Source: Kitasatospora terrestris (GTDB taxonomy: Bacteria; Actinomycetota; Actinomycetes; Streptomycetales; Streptomycetaceae). Taken from it: 64,000 bases of DNA. The position numbers were made by a program, and so were the translations under genes. The notes beneath the pieces are model-generated. The model saw only the letters and a program-made list of their open reading frames with translations. It had not been told where the DNA came from and searched no databases. This document shows, piece by piece, positions 47,601-55,800 of the stretch (position 1 is its first letter; the number at the start of each line of letters is the position of its first letter). The stretch is from NCBI RefSeq assembly GCF_039542905.1, contig NZ_BAABIS010000001.1:4402001-4466000 (forward strand), read 5' to 3'.

Positions 47601-48662
47601 GGAGTTGGAGCGCTGGAAGACCCGGTGCTGCTCGGCCGAGGAGAGCCGGGCGTAGAGCGGCAGCACCTCGGTGAACTTCAGTTTCATCTTGTTCAGCGCG
47701 TCGGCGGTGTCGCGGATCTCGCGCTCGCCGGAGAGGAAGACCAGGATGTCGCCGGGGCCCTCGGCCTGGAGCTCCTCGACCGCGTCGCAGATGCCCTGGA
47801 TCTGGTCGCGGTCGCGGTCCGCCTCCGCGTCCTCGGGGGCCTCGTCGGCACTGTCGTCCAGCAGCGGCCGGTAGCGGACCTCGACCGGATAGGTGCGGCC
47901 CGAGACCTCGACGATCGGGGCGTCGCCGAAGTGCTCGGCGAAGCGCTCCGGGTCGATGGTCGCGGAGGTGATCACGACCTTGAGGTCGGGCCGCCGGGGC
48001 AGCAGCTGCTTGAGGTAGCCGAGCAGGAAGTCGATGTTGAGGCTGCGCTCGTGCGCCTCGTCGATGATCAGGGTGTCGTACTGGCGCAGCTCGCGGTCGG
48101 TCTGGATCTCGGCGAGCAGGATGCCGTCGGTCATCAGCTTGACCAGGGTGTCCGGGCCGACCTGGTCGGTGAAGCGGACCTTCCAGCCGACCGCCTCGCC
48201 GAGCGGGGTGTCCAGCTCCTCGGCGACCCGGTCGGCGACCGTGCGGGCCGCGATCCGGCGGGGCTGGGTGTGCCCGACCAGGCCGCGGACGCCGCGGCCC
48301 AGCTCCAGGCAGATCTTCGGGATCTGGGTGGTCTTGCCGGAGCCGGTCTCACCGGCCACGATCACCACCTGGTGGTCGCGGATCGCAGCGAGGATCTCGT
48401 CCTTCTTCTGGCTGACCGGGAGCTCGGCCGGGTAGCGGATCTCCGGGACGGCGGCGCGGCGCTGCTCGACCCGGAGCTCGGCCCGGGCGACCTCGGCGGC
48501 CAGCTCGGTGGCGATCTTCGTACGGGCCTCGGGGTTGCGGACCCGGCGGCTGCCGTCCAGCCGGCGGCCGATCCGCTGCTGGTCGCGCAGCATCAGTTCG
48601 GGCAGCCGGGCGGCCAGCTCCGCGAGGGTGGGCACGGGCTGCTGGTCGACGGGAGAACTCAC
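44697..48662 (-). CDS. hrpA: HrpA-type ATP-dependent RNA helicase (DEAH)
   Basis: A 1321-residue DEAH-box helicase. Motifs in order: Walker A IVAGETGSGKTTQIPK, DEAH box LIIDEAHERSLN, VITSATIDPERF, and motif VI QRKGRCGRTSDG, followed by the HA2/OB regions and the long HrpA-specific C-terminal DUF3418 domain. Full length. HrpA acts on stalled ribosomes and mRNA in other bacteria. The GTG at 48662 (VSSPVDQ) is favoured because AGAGGG lies nine bases upstream; an ATG at 48671 sits directly against that site. Confidence 0.93.
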   Translation of the reverse strand: MSSPVDQQPVPTLAELAARLPELMLRDQQRIGRRLDGSRRVRNPEARTKIATELAAEVARAELRVEQRRAAVPEIRYPAELPVSQKKDEILAAIRDHQVVIVAGETGSGKTTQIPKICLELGRGVRGLVGHTQPRRIAARTVADRVAEELDTPLGEAVGWKVRFTDQVGPDTLVKLMTDGILLAEIQTDRELRQYDTLIIDEAHERSLNIDFLLGYLKQLLPRRPDLKVVITSATIDPERFAEHFGDAPIVEVSGRTYPVEVRYRPLLDDSADEAPEDAEADRDRDQIQGICDAVEELQAEGPGDILVFLSGEREIRDTADALNKMKLKFTEVLPLYARLSSAEQHRVFQRSNSRRIVLATNVAETSLTVPGIKYVIDPGTARISRYSHRTKVQRLPIEAVSQASANQRKGRCGRTSDGICIRLYSEEDFLSRPEFTDAEILRTNLASVILQMTAAGLGDIAAFPFLDPPDARNIRDGVHLLHELGALDPEEKDHRKRLTPLGRRLAQLPVDPRMARMVLEADRLGCVRDVMVIAAALSIQDPRERPAEKRQAADDRHRRFNSETSDFLSYLAMWRYVREQQKELSSSAFRRMCKSEFLNYLRIREWQDVYTQLRTVAKQLGVTIDEPRDDAEPDADRIHQALLSGLLSHLGLFDVEKREYAGARGARFAIFPGSGLFKKPPRWVMSAELVETSRLWARINAKIEPEWVEPLAGHLIKRTYSEPHWEKKAGAVMAFEKVTLYGMPVVAQRKVNYGRIDPELCRELFIRNALVEGDWETHHKFFGENRRLLSEVEELENRARRRDILVDDQTLFDFYDSRLPETVVSTRHFDSWWKKARHDQPDLLNFEKSMLINESADGVTEADYPDHWQQGKLRFRLTYQFEPGSDADGVTVHIPLPVLNQVTSEGFDWQIPGLREELVTAYIRALPKAVRRNFVPAPDHARAALREMKDRQEPLLPTLERVLHRMSGIPIPPEAWDDERVPEHLKVTFRVVDGKKRLAESKDLEELRRRLQPQLSETLSSAASGRGIERTGLSAWPADLPLLQRTFEQRSRGHSLRAYPALVDQRDAVAIKLFDTPEAQQEAMWAGTRRLLMLQVNSPAKSIQGRLGNQAKLALSYNPHGSIPALFEDIVSAATDRLMTLHGGPAWDQDGFTKLYDLVRADLYELSADTTLKTATALIAFHKASTRLKSVSSPVLLTAVNDVKLHLTSLVHAGFVTGTGWQRLPDLKRYLLAVDRRLEALPNHPQRDLQHLQKVQAVQQAYGELLARVPAGREPSPEVRAIRWMIEELRVSFFAQGLGTPSPVSEKRILKAMDAAAATL

Positions 48663-48808
48663 TGCGGGCATCCCTCTAGGTTGCAAGGAGGTGTGCCCCG
48701 GGCGCACCTCGGTTTTCGAGCCCTTCCAGTGTCACAGAACAGGAGTCCTACCCACGGCGGTGGGATAGCCTGTTTGATTGTCTGTTCGGATCAGTCGGGG
48801 GAGTGATC

Positions 48809-49153
48809 ATGGGGATCCTGGGCGACCTCAAGAACCTGGCCGGGGATGTGGTGCAGCTCGGCGAGGACATCGTCATGGCGCCGTCGGAGATCGCGCACTG
48901 GGCGCTGGGCAAGATGTTCGGCGATCCGGACGCGGAGCTGAACAAGATCGCCGGGGAGCTGGCCGAGCTGGGCAAGCAGGTCGAGGGGCTGGGCAAGGAG
49001 GTCGGCCAGACGCTCTCCTCGCTGACCTGGCACGGTCCGGCGTCGGACGCGTTCACCGCGCACGCCCAGGGCCGGATCAAGCAGCTGAACGGGGTGGCCG
49101 ACGAGCTGTCGGAGCTGAGCCAGGCGGTCAAGCGCCTGGCCGACGTGCTCTGA
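48809..49153 (+). CDS. WXG100-family protein, probable type VII secretion substrate
   Basis: A 114-residue helical-hairpin protein. The turn motif is LTWHGPASDAF (WxG variant WHG) at about residues 72-82, flanked by two long helices rich in Lys/Glu/Leu (ELNKIAGELAELGKQVEGLGKEV and the C-terminal LNGVADELSELSQAVKRL). The N-terminal 35 residues are longer than in classic ESAT-6 proteins. GGGGAG precedes the ATG at 48809. It lies 31 bp before a second secretion-like gene. No ESX ATPase or membrane component is in the window. Confidence 0.82.
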   Translation: MGILGDLKNLAGDVVQLGEDIVMAPSEIAHWALGKMFGDPDAELNKIAGELAELGKQVEGLGKEVGQTLSSLTWHGPASDAFTAHAQGRIKQLNGVADELSELSQAVKRLADVL

Positions 49154-49184
49154 GCCGGCCGGTCCACGGGGGAGGGAACATCAG

Positions 49185-50327
49185 ATGGCAGATCAGTTCG
49201 GCTACCAGACAGCCGAGTTGCAGAAGATCCAGCGGGACTTCCGGACGCTCGCCGAGCGGATGGCGAAGATGACCGAGCAGGTCGGCCACATCAAGCAGGT
49301 GGTGGCCACCGCGGCGGCGGCGGACGTCTGGTCCAGCCAGTTCTCCGGCATCCTGGGCTTCGCCTCGGTCGTCACCGACGTGGTGCAGAGCGTCAAGGCG
49401 GTCGAGTCCAAGGCGGACCACCTCCAGGCCACCAAGGAGGAGCTGACCAAGGGCCTCGCCCAGGACCTGGAGAAGATCCAGCGGGTGATCGCCGAGTACC
49501 AGGCCGCCGAGAAGAGGATCGCCGAGGAGGTGGGCGGTCAGCACCAGGGGCAGGAGAAGCCCAAGCCCCCGCAGACCGGCATCGACTCCGCCGGCGGCAA
49601 CCACGGCGGCGGCAGCCACGGCGGCGGGGACGGCGGAGGCGGCGGCAACCACGGAGGCGGGGGCCAGCACCAGACCCCGCAGTCGCCCAACCACGGCGGC
49701 CACGACACCAGCGGCAACGACGGCTCGGGCGTCACCCTCCGGCCCGGCGGCCGGCACGACGGCCCGAAGATCAAGGACCGCTCCACCGGCGAGTGGAACA
49801 CCCACATCAACGGGCGGAACTGGGAGGACTGGCCCGCCAACTCGCACAGCCACCCGCACCCGACCAACGGCCACGGCGCCGGCGTCCTCGCCAAGCCGAA
49901 CCTGGACGGCGTCTCCGACGAGCGCCGGGCGATGGTCGACCGGGCGATGGAGCGGGTCGAGCGGAAGCTCGGCTACAGCCAGGGCGCGATCACCAACGGG
50001 TACCGGGTGGACTGCTCCGGGTTCGTCTCCGCCGCGTGGGGGCTGAACCCGGCGGGCGGCGGCACCTCGACCGGCCCGCTGATCAGCGAGTCGGCGGGCA
50101 TCGCGCACCACATCTCGAAGGGCTCGATGGAGCCGGGCGACGCGCTGGTGGTGCACCACACCAGCGGCGACCACAACCAGCACGTGGTGCTGTTCGGCGG
50201 CTGGGCCGACAAGGACCACACCAAGATGATCATCCTGGAGGACAGCGGCAGCCGGGGCTGCGTGTCCCGCGAGGTGTCCCTGTCGGCGTTCTCCGAGTAC
50301 ACGGCGATCCGCAAGAACGGGATGTAG
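49185..50327 (+). CDS. WXG-like/NlpC-P60 fusion, putative secreted cell-wall hydrolase
   Basis: A 380-residue protein in three parts: a helical WXG-like N-terminus (about 1-115, with DVWSSQFSGIL at the turn), a Gly/His/Gln-rich linker (about 120-215), and a C-terminal NlpC/P60-type domain. The catalytic Cys is in YRVDCSGFVSAAWGL and the His in SGDHNQHVVLFGGWAD; LEDSG follows as a possible third residue. There is no Sec signal. The combination suggests export by the type VII pathway with the adjacent WXG100 partner and cleavage of peptidoglycan stem peptides. A terminator follows. Confidence 0.85.
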   Translation: MADQFGYQTAELQKIQRDFRTLAERMAKMTEQVGHIKQVVATAAAADVWSSQFSGILGFASVVTDVVQSVKAVESKADHLQATKEELTKGLAQDLEKIQRVIAEYQAAEKRIAEEVGGQHQGQEKPKPPQTGIDSAGGNHGGGSHGGGDGGGGGNHGGGGQHQTPQSPNHGGHDTSGNDGSGVTLRPGGRHDGPKIKDRSTGEWNTHINGRNWEDWPANSHSHPHPTNGHGAGVLAKPNLDGVSDERRAMVDRAMERVERKLGYSQGAITNGYRVDCSGFVSAAWGLNPAGGGTSTGPLISESAGIAHHISKGSMEPGDALVVHHTSGDHNQHVVLFGGWADKDHTKMIILEDSGSRGCVSREVSLSAFSEYTAIRKNGM

Positions 50328-50333
50328 CCGGTG

Positions 50334-50360
50334 CGGCGGGGCCCGCCCGGGGCCCCGCCG
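50334..50360. terminator. Terminator between the NlpC/P60 and lipoprotein genes
   Basis: CGGCGGGGCC (50334-50343) pairs with GGCCCCGCCG (50351-50360) around a seven-base loop, between convergent genes. Confidence 0.82.
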
Positions 50361-50365
50361 GCCGG

Positions 50366-50971
50366 TCAGCCCTGGTCCTCCCAGGTCTGGTGCATCGAGG
50401 TGACGGCGCCGCCGGCGTCGACGGTGTACTCGAAGAACGGCTCGCAGATCAGGCCGGCCGGCCGGCGGTCCGGGTCCGGGATGTCGAAGCACGGCTTGTT
50501 CGCCCGGGTGAACTCCTCGAAGGAGACCTTCTTCGCCTCGTACTTCGGGAAGTCCTTGCCGCTGGTCGGCTTGGTGAGGACGACGACCGTGGCGTTGGCG
50601 GCGACCTTGAGCACCGAGCCGTCGGCGGAGGTGTCCAGCGTCAGGCCGTACTGGGTGCAGTCGGTCCTGACCTTGACCGCCTTGAGCTGGCCGGGGCCCG
50701 CGGAGTTGGCCAGCAGTACCTTGTGCGCCTTGAAGAAGGTCGCGCAGTTCTTGGAGTCGTGGAACGCCTTCTCGAAGGCGGCCTCCTCGGAGGCGCTGAC
50801 CGCCTGCCCGGCGGCGGGGGCGGCCGGGGCCGCGGAGGAGGCGGCGGCGGGCGGCGGGGCGGCCTGGGTGGTGGTGGCGCCGGTGCCCGGGGTGTCGTCC
50901 GGTCCGCAGCCCGTGGTGGCCAGTGCCACCGTCAGCAGGGTCGCGGCGACGGCGACGTGACGGATGTTCAT
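50366..50971 (-). CDS. Lipoprotein of unknown function
   Basis: A 201-residue lipoprotein: signal ending TVALATTGCGPDD (lipobox Cys22), an Ala/Pro-rich linker to about residue 60, then a domain with four cysteines (NCATFF, TDCTQYG, KPCFDIP, LICEPFF), likely two disulfides. It resembles other small Streptomyces lipoproteins with a beta-rich domain. It is convergent with the NlpC/P60 gene. It could be an envelope partner but that is only proximity. Confidence 0.75.
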   Translation of the reverse strand: MNIRHVAVAATLLTVALATTGCGPDDTPGTGATTTQAAPPPAAASSAAPAAPAAGQAVSASEEAAFEKAFHDSKNCATFFKAHKVLLANSAGPGQLKAVKVRTDCTQYGLTLDTSADGSVLKVAANATVVVLTKPTSGKDFPKYEAKKVSFEEFTRANKPCFDIPDPDRRPAGLICEPFFEYTVDAGGAVTSMHQTWEDQG

Positions 50972-51049
50972 GCTGAGGGATCCCCCCGATCGAGACAGCA
51001 GTGACGGTTGGAGAACCTACCAACCCGCTGCGTGACCGGGACGACCGGA

Positions 51050-51075
51050 GCCCCGGGCCGCGGACGGCCCGGGGC
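51050..51075 (-). terminator. Terminator after the leftward hydrolase/exporter group
   Basis: GCCCCGGGCCG (51050-51060) pairs perfectly with CGGCCCGGGGC (51065-51075) around CGGA, 11 bp beyond the stop codon at 51087. Confidence 0.86.
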
Positions 51076-51086
51076 GTCCTGGCAGG

Positions 51087-51857
51087 TCAGGCGGTGAACT
51101 TCCGGACCAGCGCGACGAACTCGTCGGTCTTCTCGAAGACGACCACGTGGCCGCTCTCGAGCTCCTCGAAGCGGGCGCCGGCGATGCCGTCGGCGAGCTC
51201 GCGGGTGAGGCCGAACGGCACGGTGCCGTCCTTGGTGCAGCCGATCACCAGGGTCTCGGCGGTGATCTTCGGCAGCAGCTCGCGGATGTCGGTGCGCAGG
51301 TTGACCGCGATGTGACGCAGCGCGCCCTCGGTCGGCTGGTTGCCGGCCATGATGCCGGCCAGCACCTCGGGGCCGATGGCGTTCATGAAGTCGCGGCTGA
51401 ACGCGGTGAGCGTGCCGAAGCGGCCGAAGCTCTCCGGGTCGTCCTTGAGCGCGGCCCAGGTGGTCATGTGGGTGGAGAGGTACGCGTCGTCCGGGCGGGC
51501 CCAGCCGGCGGTCAGGACCAGGCGGCGGACCAGGTCCGGGCGCAGCGCCGCGACGGTCGCGGAGACCACCGCGCCGAGCGAGAAGCCGACCAGGTCGACC
51601 GGGCCGCCCTGGGCCTCGATCACCGCGATGATCTGCTCGGCGAGGATCTCGACGGTCAGCTCGCCGCCGTCGTCGACGGTCTCGCCGCAGCCGGCGAAGT
51701 CGGGCAGCACGACGGTGCGGTCGGCCGTGAACTGCTCGACCAGGTGGCCGAAGGTGCCCTGGGCACCGAAGCCGGTGCCGTGGACGAAGACCAGGCCCGG
51801 GCCCGATCCGGCCACCTGGTAGGACACGGTGGCGGTGCCTGCGGAAACGGTAGGCAT
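51087..51857 (-). CDS. Alpha/beta-hydrolase
   Basis: A 256-residue hydrolase. LVFVHGTGFGAQGTF is the oxyanion region, VDLVGFSLGAVVSATVA the nucleophile elbow (GFSLG, Ser about 98), VIGCTKDGTVPFGL contributes the acid and ESGHVVVFEK the histidine. Canonical triad. AAGGAG lies nine bases before the ATG. It is third in a leftward group after a quinone-oxidoreductase gene and an MFS exporter gene. The substrate is unknown; the neighbours suggest metabolism and export of one compound. Confidence 0.9.
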   Translation of the reverse strand: MPTVSAGTATVSYQVAGSGPGLVFVHGTGFGAQGTFGHLVEQFTADRTVVLPDFAGCGETVDDGGELTVEILAEQIIAVIEAQGGPVDLVGFSLGAVVSATVAALRPDLVRRLVLTAGWARPDDAYLSTHMTTWAALKDDPESFGRFGTLTAFSRDFMNAIGPEVLAGIMAGNQPTEGALRHIAVNLRTDIRELLPKITAETLVIGCTKDGTVPFGLTRELADGIAGARFEELESGHVVVFEKTDEFVALVRKFTA

Positions 51858-51919
51858 GGGGTTTCGCTCCTTCTGTGGTGTCGGTTCCATCAAAACGGCG
51901 GCGCCGTCCGGACGCAGGC

Positions 51920-53392
51920 TCAGGACGCGGAGAGTGTCAGGTCGGCCGCGGAGTCGGCGGACGCCTCGGCGGGCCGCTGCTTCGGGGTGCGCTCGAAGTT
52001 CAGCGCGACCAGCACCAGGACGGCGATCCCGGCGGTCGCGACCAGGACGGCGGTGCGCAGCCCGTCGGTGGTGGCCGAGCGCAGCTCCTCGCCGCTCAGC
52101 CCGGCGGTGCCGGCGTTGGCGACGGCGACCAGCACCGCCAGGCCCACCGCGCTGCCGACCTGCTGGCCGGTGGAGACGATGCCCGAGGCGATGCCCTGCT
52201 CGTACGGGTGGACGCCGGTGGAGGCGGCGGCGAACATCGTGGTGAAGATGACGCCCTGGCACAGGCTCAGCACCACCAGGCCGGGCAGCAGCGCGGCGTA
52301 GCTGCCGTCGGTGGTCATGGTGAGCGCCATCGCGGCGGTGCCGGCGCCGCCGAGCACGAAGGAGCCGATCAGGGTGGTGCGGACGCCGAAGCGGGTGGCG
52401 ATCCGGCCGCCCAGCATCGAGCCGAGGAAGCCGCAGACCATCGGGATCAGGAACGCGGTGCCGGTCTCCATCGCGGAGTACCCGTGCACGTTCTGGAAGT
52501 AGACGGTGAGGAAGTACAGCAGGGTGCCGAAGGTGGCCATGAAGAGGAAGGTGACCACCACGCCGGTGGAGAGGTTGCGGTTGCGGAACAGCCGCAGCGG
52601 CATCAGCGGGTCGGCGGTGCGGGCCTCGATCGCCAGGAAGGCGGCGACCAGGGCGAGGCCGACGGCCGCGGTGGTGAGGATCAGCGGGGAGGTCCAGCCG
52701 GAGGTCGGGGCCTGCACCAGGGTGAAGACCACCAGGGTGGCGCCGGCGGTGGCGGTCAGCGCGCCCGGCAGGTCGAAGGCGCGGCCCTGCTCGCGCGGGC
52801 CGTCCGCGGTGATCAGGGTGAAGGCGAGCAGCGCGGCGCCGCCGGCCAGCGGCACGTTGACGTAGAACACCGCCTGCCAGCCGAAGGCCTCGGTGAGCAC
52901 GCCGCCGAGCAGCGAGCCGATGATCATGCCGGACGCGCCGGCGGCGGCCCAGACCGACAGCGCGCGGTTGCGCTCGCGGCCCTCGGCGAAGCCGGTCACC
53001 ACCAGGGCGAGGGTGGCCGGGAAGAGGAAGGCGCCGCCCAGGCCCTGCACCGCGCGGGCGGCGATCAGCAGGCCGGGGCCGGTGGCCAGGCCGCCGACCA
53101 GCGAGGAGACGGCGTACAGGGACAGGCCCAGGACGAACATCCGGCGGCGGCCGAACAGGTCCGAGGCGCGGCCGCCGAACAGCAGGAAGCCGCCGAAGGC
53201 GACCGCGTAGGCGCTGACCACCCACTGCAGGTTCTGCGCGGAGAAGCCGAGGCCGCTGCCGATCTCGGGCAGAGCGACGTAGACGATGTTGTAGTCGATC
53301 GAGACGATCAGCTGGGCGAACGCCAGCAGGGCCAGGGTGAGGCCCGCGCGGCGCCGTCCGGACGCCTGGTCGGCGTCGGCGGTCGTGGTCAT
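51920..53392 (-). CDS. MFS drug exporter, DHA2 (EmrB/QacA) family
   Basis: A 490-residue transporter with about 14 membrane spans. The N-terminal IVSIDYNIVYVALPEIG carries motif D1 of 14-span exporters, GGRASDLFGRRRMFVLG motif A, and GASGMIIGSLLGGVLTEAFGW the exporter motif C region. A charge-poor N-terminus and no extra domain. It is expected to use proton flow to expel hydrophobic compounds. It lies 38 bp after the oxidoreductase gene and 62 bp before the hydrolase gene. Confidence 0.92.
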   Translation of the reverse strand: MTTTADADQASGRRRAGLTLALLAFAQLIVSIDYNIVYVALPEIGSGLGFSAQNLQWVVSAYAVAFGGFLLFGGRASDLFGRRRMFVLGLSLYAVSSLVGGLATGPGLLIAARAVQGLGGAFLFPATLALVVTGFAEGRERNRALSVWAAAGASGMIIGSLLGGVLTEAFGWQAVFYVNVPLAGGAALLAFTLITADGPREQGRAFDLPGALTATAGATLVVFTLVQAPTSGWTSPLILTTAAVGLALVAAFLAIEARTADPLMPLRLFRNRNLSTGVVVTFLFMATFGTLLYFLTVYFQNVHGYSAMETGTAFLIPMVCGFLGSMLGGRIATRFGVRTTLIGSFVLGGAGTAAMALTMTTDGSYAALLPGLVVLSLCQGVIFTTMFAAASTGVHPYEQGIASGIVSTGQQVGSAVGLAVLVAVANAGTAGLSGEELRSATTDGLRTAVLVATAGIAVLVLVALNFERTPKQRPAEASADSAADLTLSAS

Positions 53393-53430
53393 CGGAGGAT
53401 GCCTTTCCGTGGTGAGGGTCGGGGGTGTTC

Positions 53431-54411
53431 CTACAGATCGGGGCGCAGGACGACCCGCCTGCCGTTCAGCTCGCCGTTCTCCAGCGCCCGGTGGACGTCG
53501 GCGGTGGCGGAGAGCGGGAGGCGGGTCAGCGCGCGCGGGCGGAGCTTCCCGGTGGGCAGCGCGCGGTTGATCGCGGCGGCGGCCTCGGCGAGCTCGGCGG
53601 TGGTGGCGTGCGAGATGACGAAGCCGCGGACCGAGCCGTCCTTCATGTACAGCCGGCCGGCCGGCAGCACCGGGGCGGAGCGGGCACCGGCCAGCAGCAC
53701 GATCCGCCCGCGCGGGGCGAGCAGCTCGACCGCGGCGGCCAGGTCGTTGGAGCCGGAGGTGTCCAGGTGGAGGTCGACCCCGCCCGGGCAGGCGGCGGCG
53801 AGCCGCGCGGGCAGCTCGGGGTCGCGGTAGTCGAGCACCTCGGCCGCGCCCAGGGCCCGGCAGTACCCGGCGTCCTCGGCGCGGGCGGTGGCGACCACCC
53901 GGGCGCCCGCCGCGGCGGCCAGCACCACCAGCGCCGAGCCGACGTTCCCGGCGGCGCCGGCCACCAGCACGGTCTCCCCGGCGCGCAGGGCGCCGTGGGT
54001 GAACAGGCCCAGGTACGCGGTGGCCGCCGGGTGCACGGTGGCCACCGCCTCGTCCGCGTCCACGCCCTCGGGCAGGTGGTAGAGCCGGTCGGCGGCGACC
54101 ACGGCCTGCTCGGCGGCGGCGCCCTGCCGGCCGCCGTGGCCCAGGCTGTTGCACCAGACCCGGTCGCCGACCGCGAAGCCCGGTGCGCCGGGGCCCGCGG
54201 CGGCGACGGTACCGACCAGGTCCCGGCCCACCACGAAGGGGAACTCCACCGGTGTCCGGAACACACCGGAGCGGACGAAGGTGTCCACCGGGTTGGCCGA
54301 CACCGCGGTGACGTCCACCAGGACGTCGGTCGGTCCGGGGACGGGGGAGGGCACCTCGCCGAAGCGGATGTTCTGCGGAGGGCCGAGCTGCTCGATGAAG
54401 GCTGCGCGCAT
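53431..54411 (-). CDS. Zinc-independent quinone oxidoreductase-like MDR protein
   Basis: A 326-residue medium-chain dehydrogenase/reductase. MRAAFIEQLGPPQNIRFGEV is the typical start; VGRDLVGTVAAAGPGAPGFAVGDRVW and the NAD(P) loop VLVAGAAGNVGSALVVLA follow. The structural-zinc cysteines are absent, as in quinone reductases (QOR). The ATG at 54411 follows AGGATCGGGAGC; longer frames upstream are not family-like. First gene of the leftward group, divergent from the acyltransferase gene, with 187 bp between. Confidence 0.9.
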   Translation of the reverse strand: MRAAFIEQLGPPQNIRFGEVPSPVPGPTDVLVDVTAVSANPVDTFVRSGVFRTPVEFPFVVGRDLVGTVAAAGPGAPGFAVGDRVWCNSLGHGGRQGAAAEQAVVAADRLYHLPEGVDADEAVATVHPAATAYLGLFTHGALRAGETVLVAGAAGNVGSALVVLAAAAGARVVATARAEDAGYCRALGAAEVLDYRDPELPARLAAACPGGVDLHLDTSGSNDLAAAVELLAPRGRIVLLAGARSAPVLPAGRLYMKDGSVRGFVISHATTAELAEAAAAINRALPTGKLRPRALTRLPLSATADVHRALENGELNGRRVVLRPDL

Positions 54412-54598
54412 GCTCCCGATCCTGCGGTACCGCCGGGCGGGCGCGCCGAAAACGCCGCATCGTTCGTCAACTCCCTTACTCCGGACGGCCGGATGGGACA
54501 GGGGTTCGACTTGACGCAGTGCCGGTCGGCAGCGCGCGGGCCGCGCCCGGCGGCCGGTACTTGTTTCCCGTCGCCACCACACCCCAAGGACGGAAACC

Positions 54599-55771
54599 AT
54601 GGCCACCGATCAACTCATCGCCCGGCCGCAGCCGGCGGTCGAGACGGCGCCCGCGCAGCCGCAGCGCCCGTTCACCACCAGACTTCCCTCGCTGACCGGT
54701 CTGCGCTTCCCCGCCGCGCTCGCCGTGTTCGCCTACCACGCGGCGCTGCCGATCCCCTCGCTGCGCTTCTTCGGGGACGACGCCACCGAGTTCAGGTTCG
54801 TCGACCTGGCCGGCCAGGCCGGCGGCCTCGGCGTCTCGTTCTTCTTCGTGCTCAGCGGCTTCGTGCTGACCTGGTCCGCCCGGGACAGCGACACCACCAC
54901 CGGGTTCTGGCGCCGCCGCCTGGTGAAGATCTACCCGAACTACGTGGTCACCTGGGCGCTGGCGATGGCGCTCTTCGCCTCCGCGTACACGCCGCTGCGC
55001 ACCGCGCTGGCCAACCTGCTGATGCTCCAGGTGTGGATACCGGACTTCAACACCTACTTCAGCGTCAACCCGCCGAGCTGGTCGCTGGGCGCCGAGGCGA
55101 TCTTCTACCTGGCCTTCCCGCTGCTGCACCGCGGCTTCAAGAAGATCCCGGCCCAGCAGCTCAAGTACTGGGTGCTCGGCATGGTGGCCGGCATCATCGC
55201 CACCCCGGCGCTCGCCTACGCCCTGCTGCCCGACACCCCGACCGTCCCCGGCGGTCTGCAGAGCTCGGTCCTGCAGTACTGGGTCACCTACGTGCTGCCG
55301 CCGGTGCGGATGATGGACTTCGCGCTCGGCATGCTGGTGGCGTACGCCGTCCGCAACGGCCGCTGGCGCAACATCGGCATGGTCTGGTCGTCCCTGCTGC
55401 TGGTGGCCGGCTACGTCGCCACCAACTACGTGCCGTACCTGTACGGCCAGCGCGTGATGACCATCGTGCCGATCGCGCTGCTGATCGCCGCCGCCGCGAT
55501 CGCCGACAACGAGGGCCGCTTCACCCTCTTCCGCAACCGGGCGATGACCTGGCTCGGCGAGATCTCCTTCGCCTTCTACCTGCTGCACTTCATCGTGCTG
55601 GCGTACCTGCGCAGCCTGCTCGGCACCCGGATGTTCTCCACCGCCGAGGGCGTCGGCCTGCTGCTCGGCTCGGCCGTCGCCACCGTGCTGCTCTCCTGGG
55701 CGCTCTACCGCCTGGTCGAGACCCCGATCGTCCGCCGCTTCTCCAAGCCGCGCGCCAAGCAGTCCGCCTGA
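54599..55771 (+). CDS. Acyltransferase-3 family membrane protein
   Basis: A 390-residue integral-membrane acyltransferase with about ten spans. It opens with LPSLTGLRFPAALAVFAYHAAL, holding the essential histidine, then FFVLSGFVLTWSARDSDTTTGFWRRRLVKIYP, cited by FFVLSGFVL and RRRLVKIYP, which form the family active-site Arg motif. It ends LVETPIVRRFSKPRAK. Such enzymes acylate extracytoplasmic sugars, antibiotics or lipids. Together with the neighbouring NmrA gene and the divergent exporter, it may modify an exported small molecule. Confidence 0.92.
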   Translation: MATDQLIARPQPAVETAPAQPQRPFTTRLPSLTGLRFPAALAVFAYHAALPIPSLRFFGDDATEFRFVDLAGQAGGLGVSFFFVLSGFVLTWSARDSDTTTGFWRRRLVKIYPNYVVTWALAMALFASAYTPLRTALANLLMLQVWIPDFNTYFSVNPPSWSLGAEAIFYLAFPLLHRGFKKIPAQQLKYWVLGMVAGIIATPALAYALLPDTPTVPGGLQSSVLQYWVTYVLPPVRMMDFALGMLVAYAVRNGRWRNIGMVWSSLLLVAGYVATNYVPYLYGQRVMTIVPIALLIAAAAIADNEGRFTLFRNRAMTWLGEISFAFYLLHFIVLAYLRSLLGTRMFSTAEGVGLLLGSAVATVLLSWALYRLVETPIVRRFSKPRAKQSA

Positions 55772-55800
55772 CCCACCGTCCCACGAAAGAGAGAGCTCCC

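Noticed and set aside
49560..49720. Gly/His-rich repeat-like DNA as a tandem repeat or CRISPR
   Set aside because: It encodes a low-complexity protein linker without a regular unit or spacers. No CRISPR array was seen anywhere in the window.
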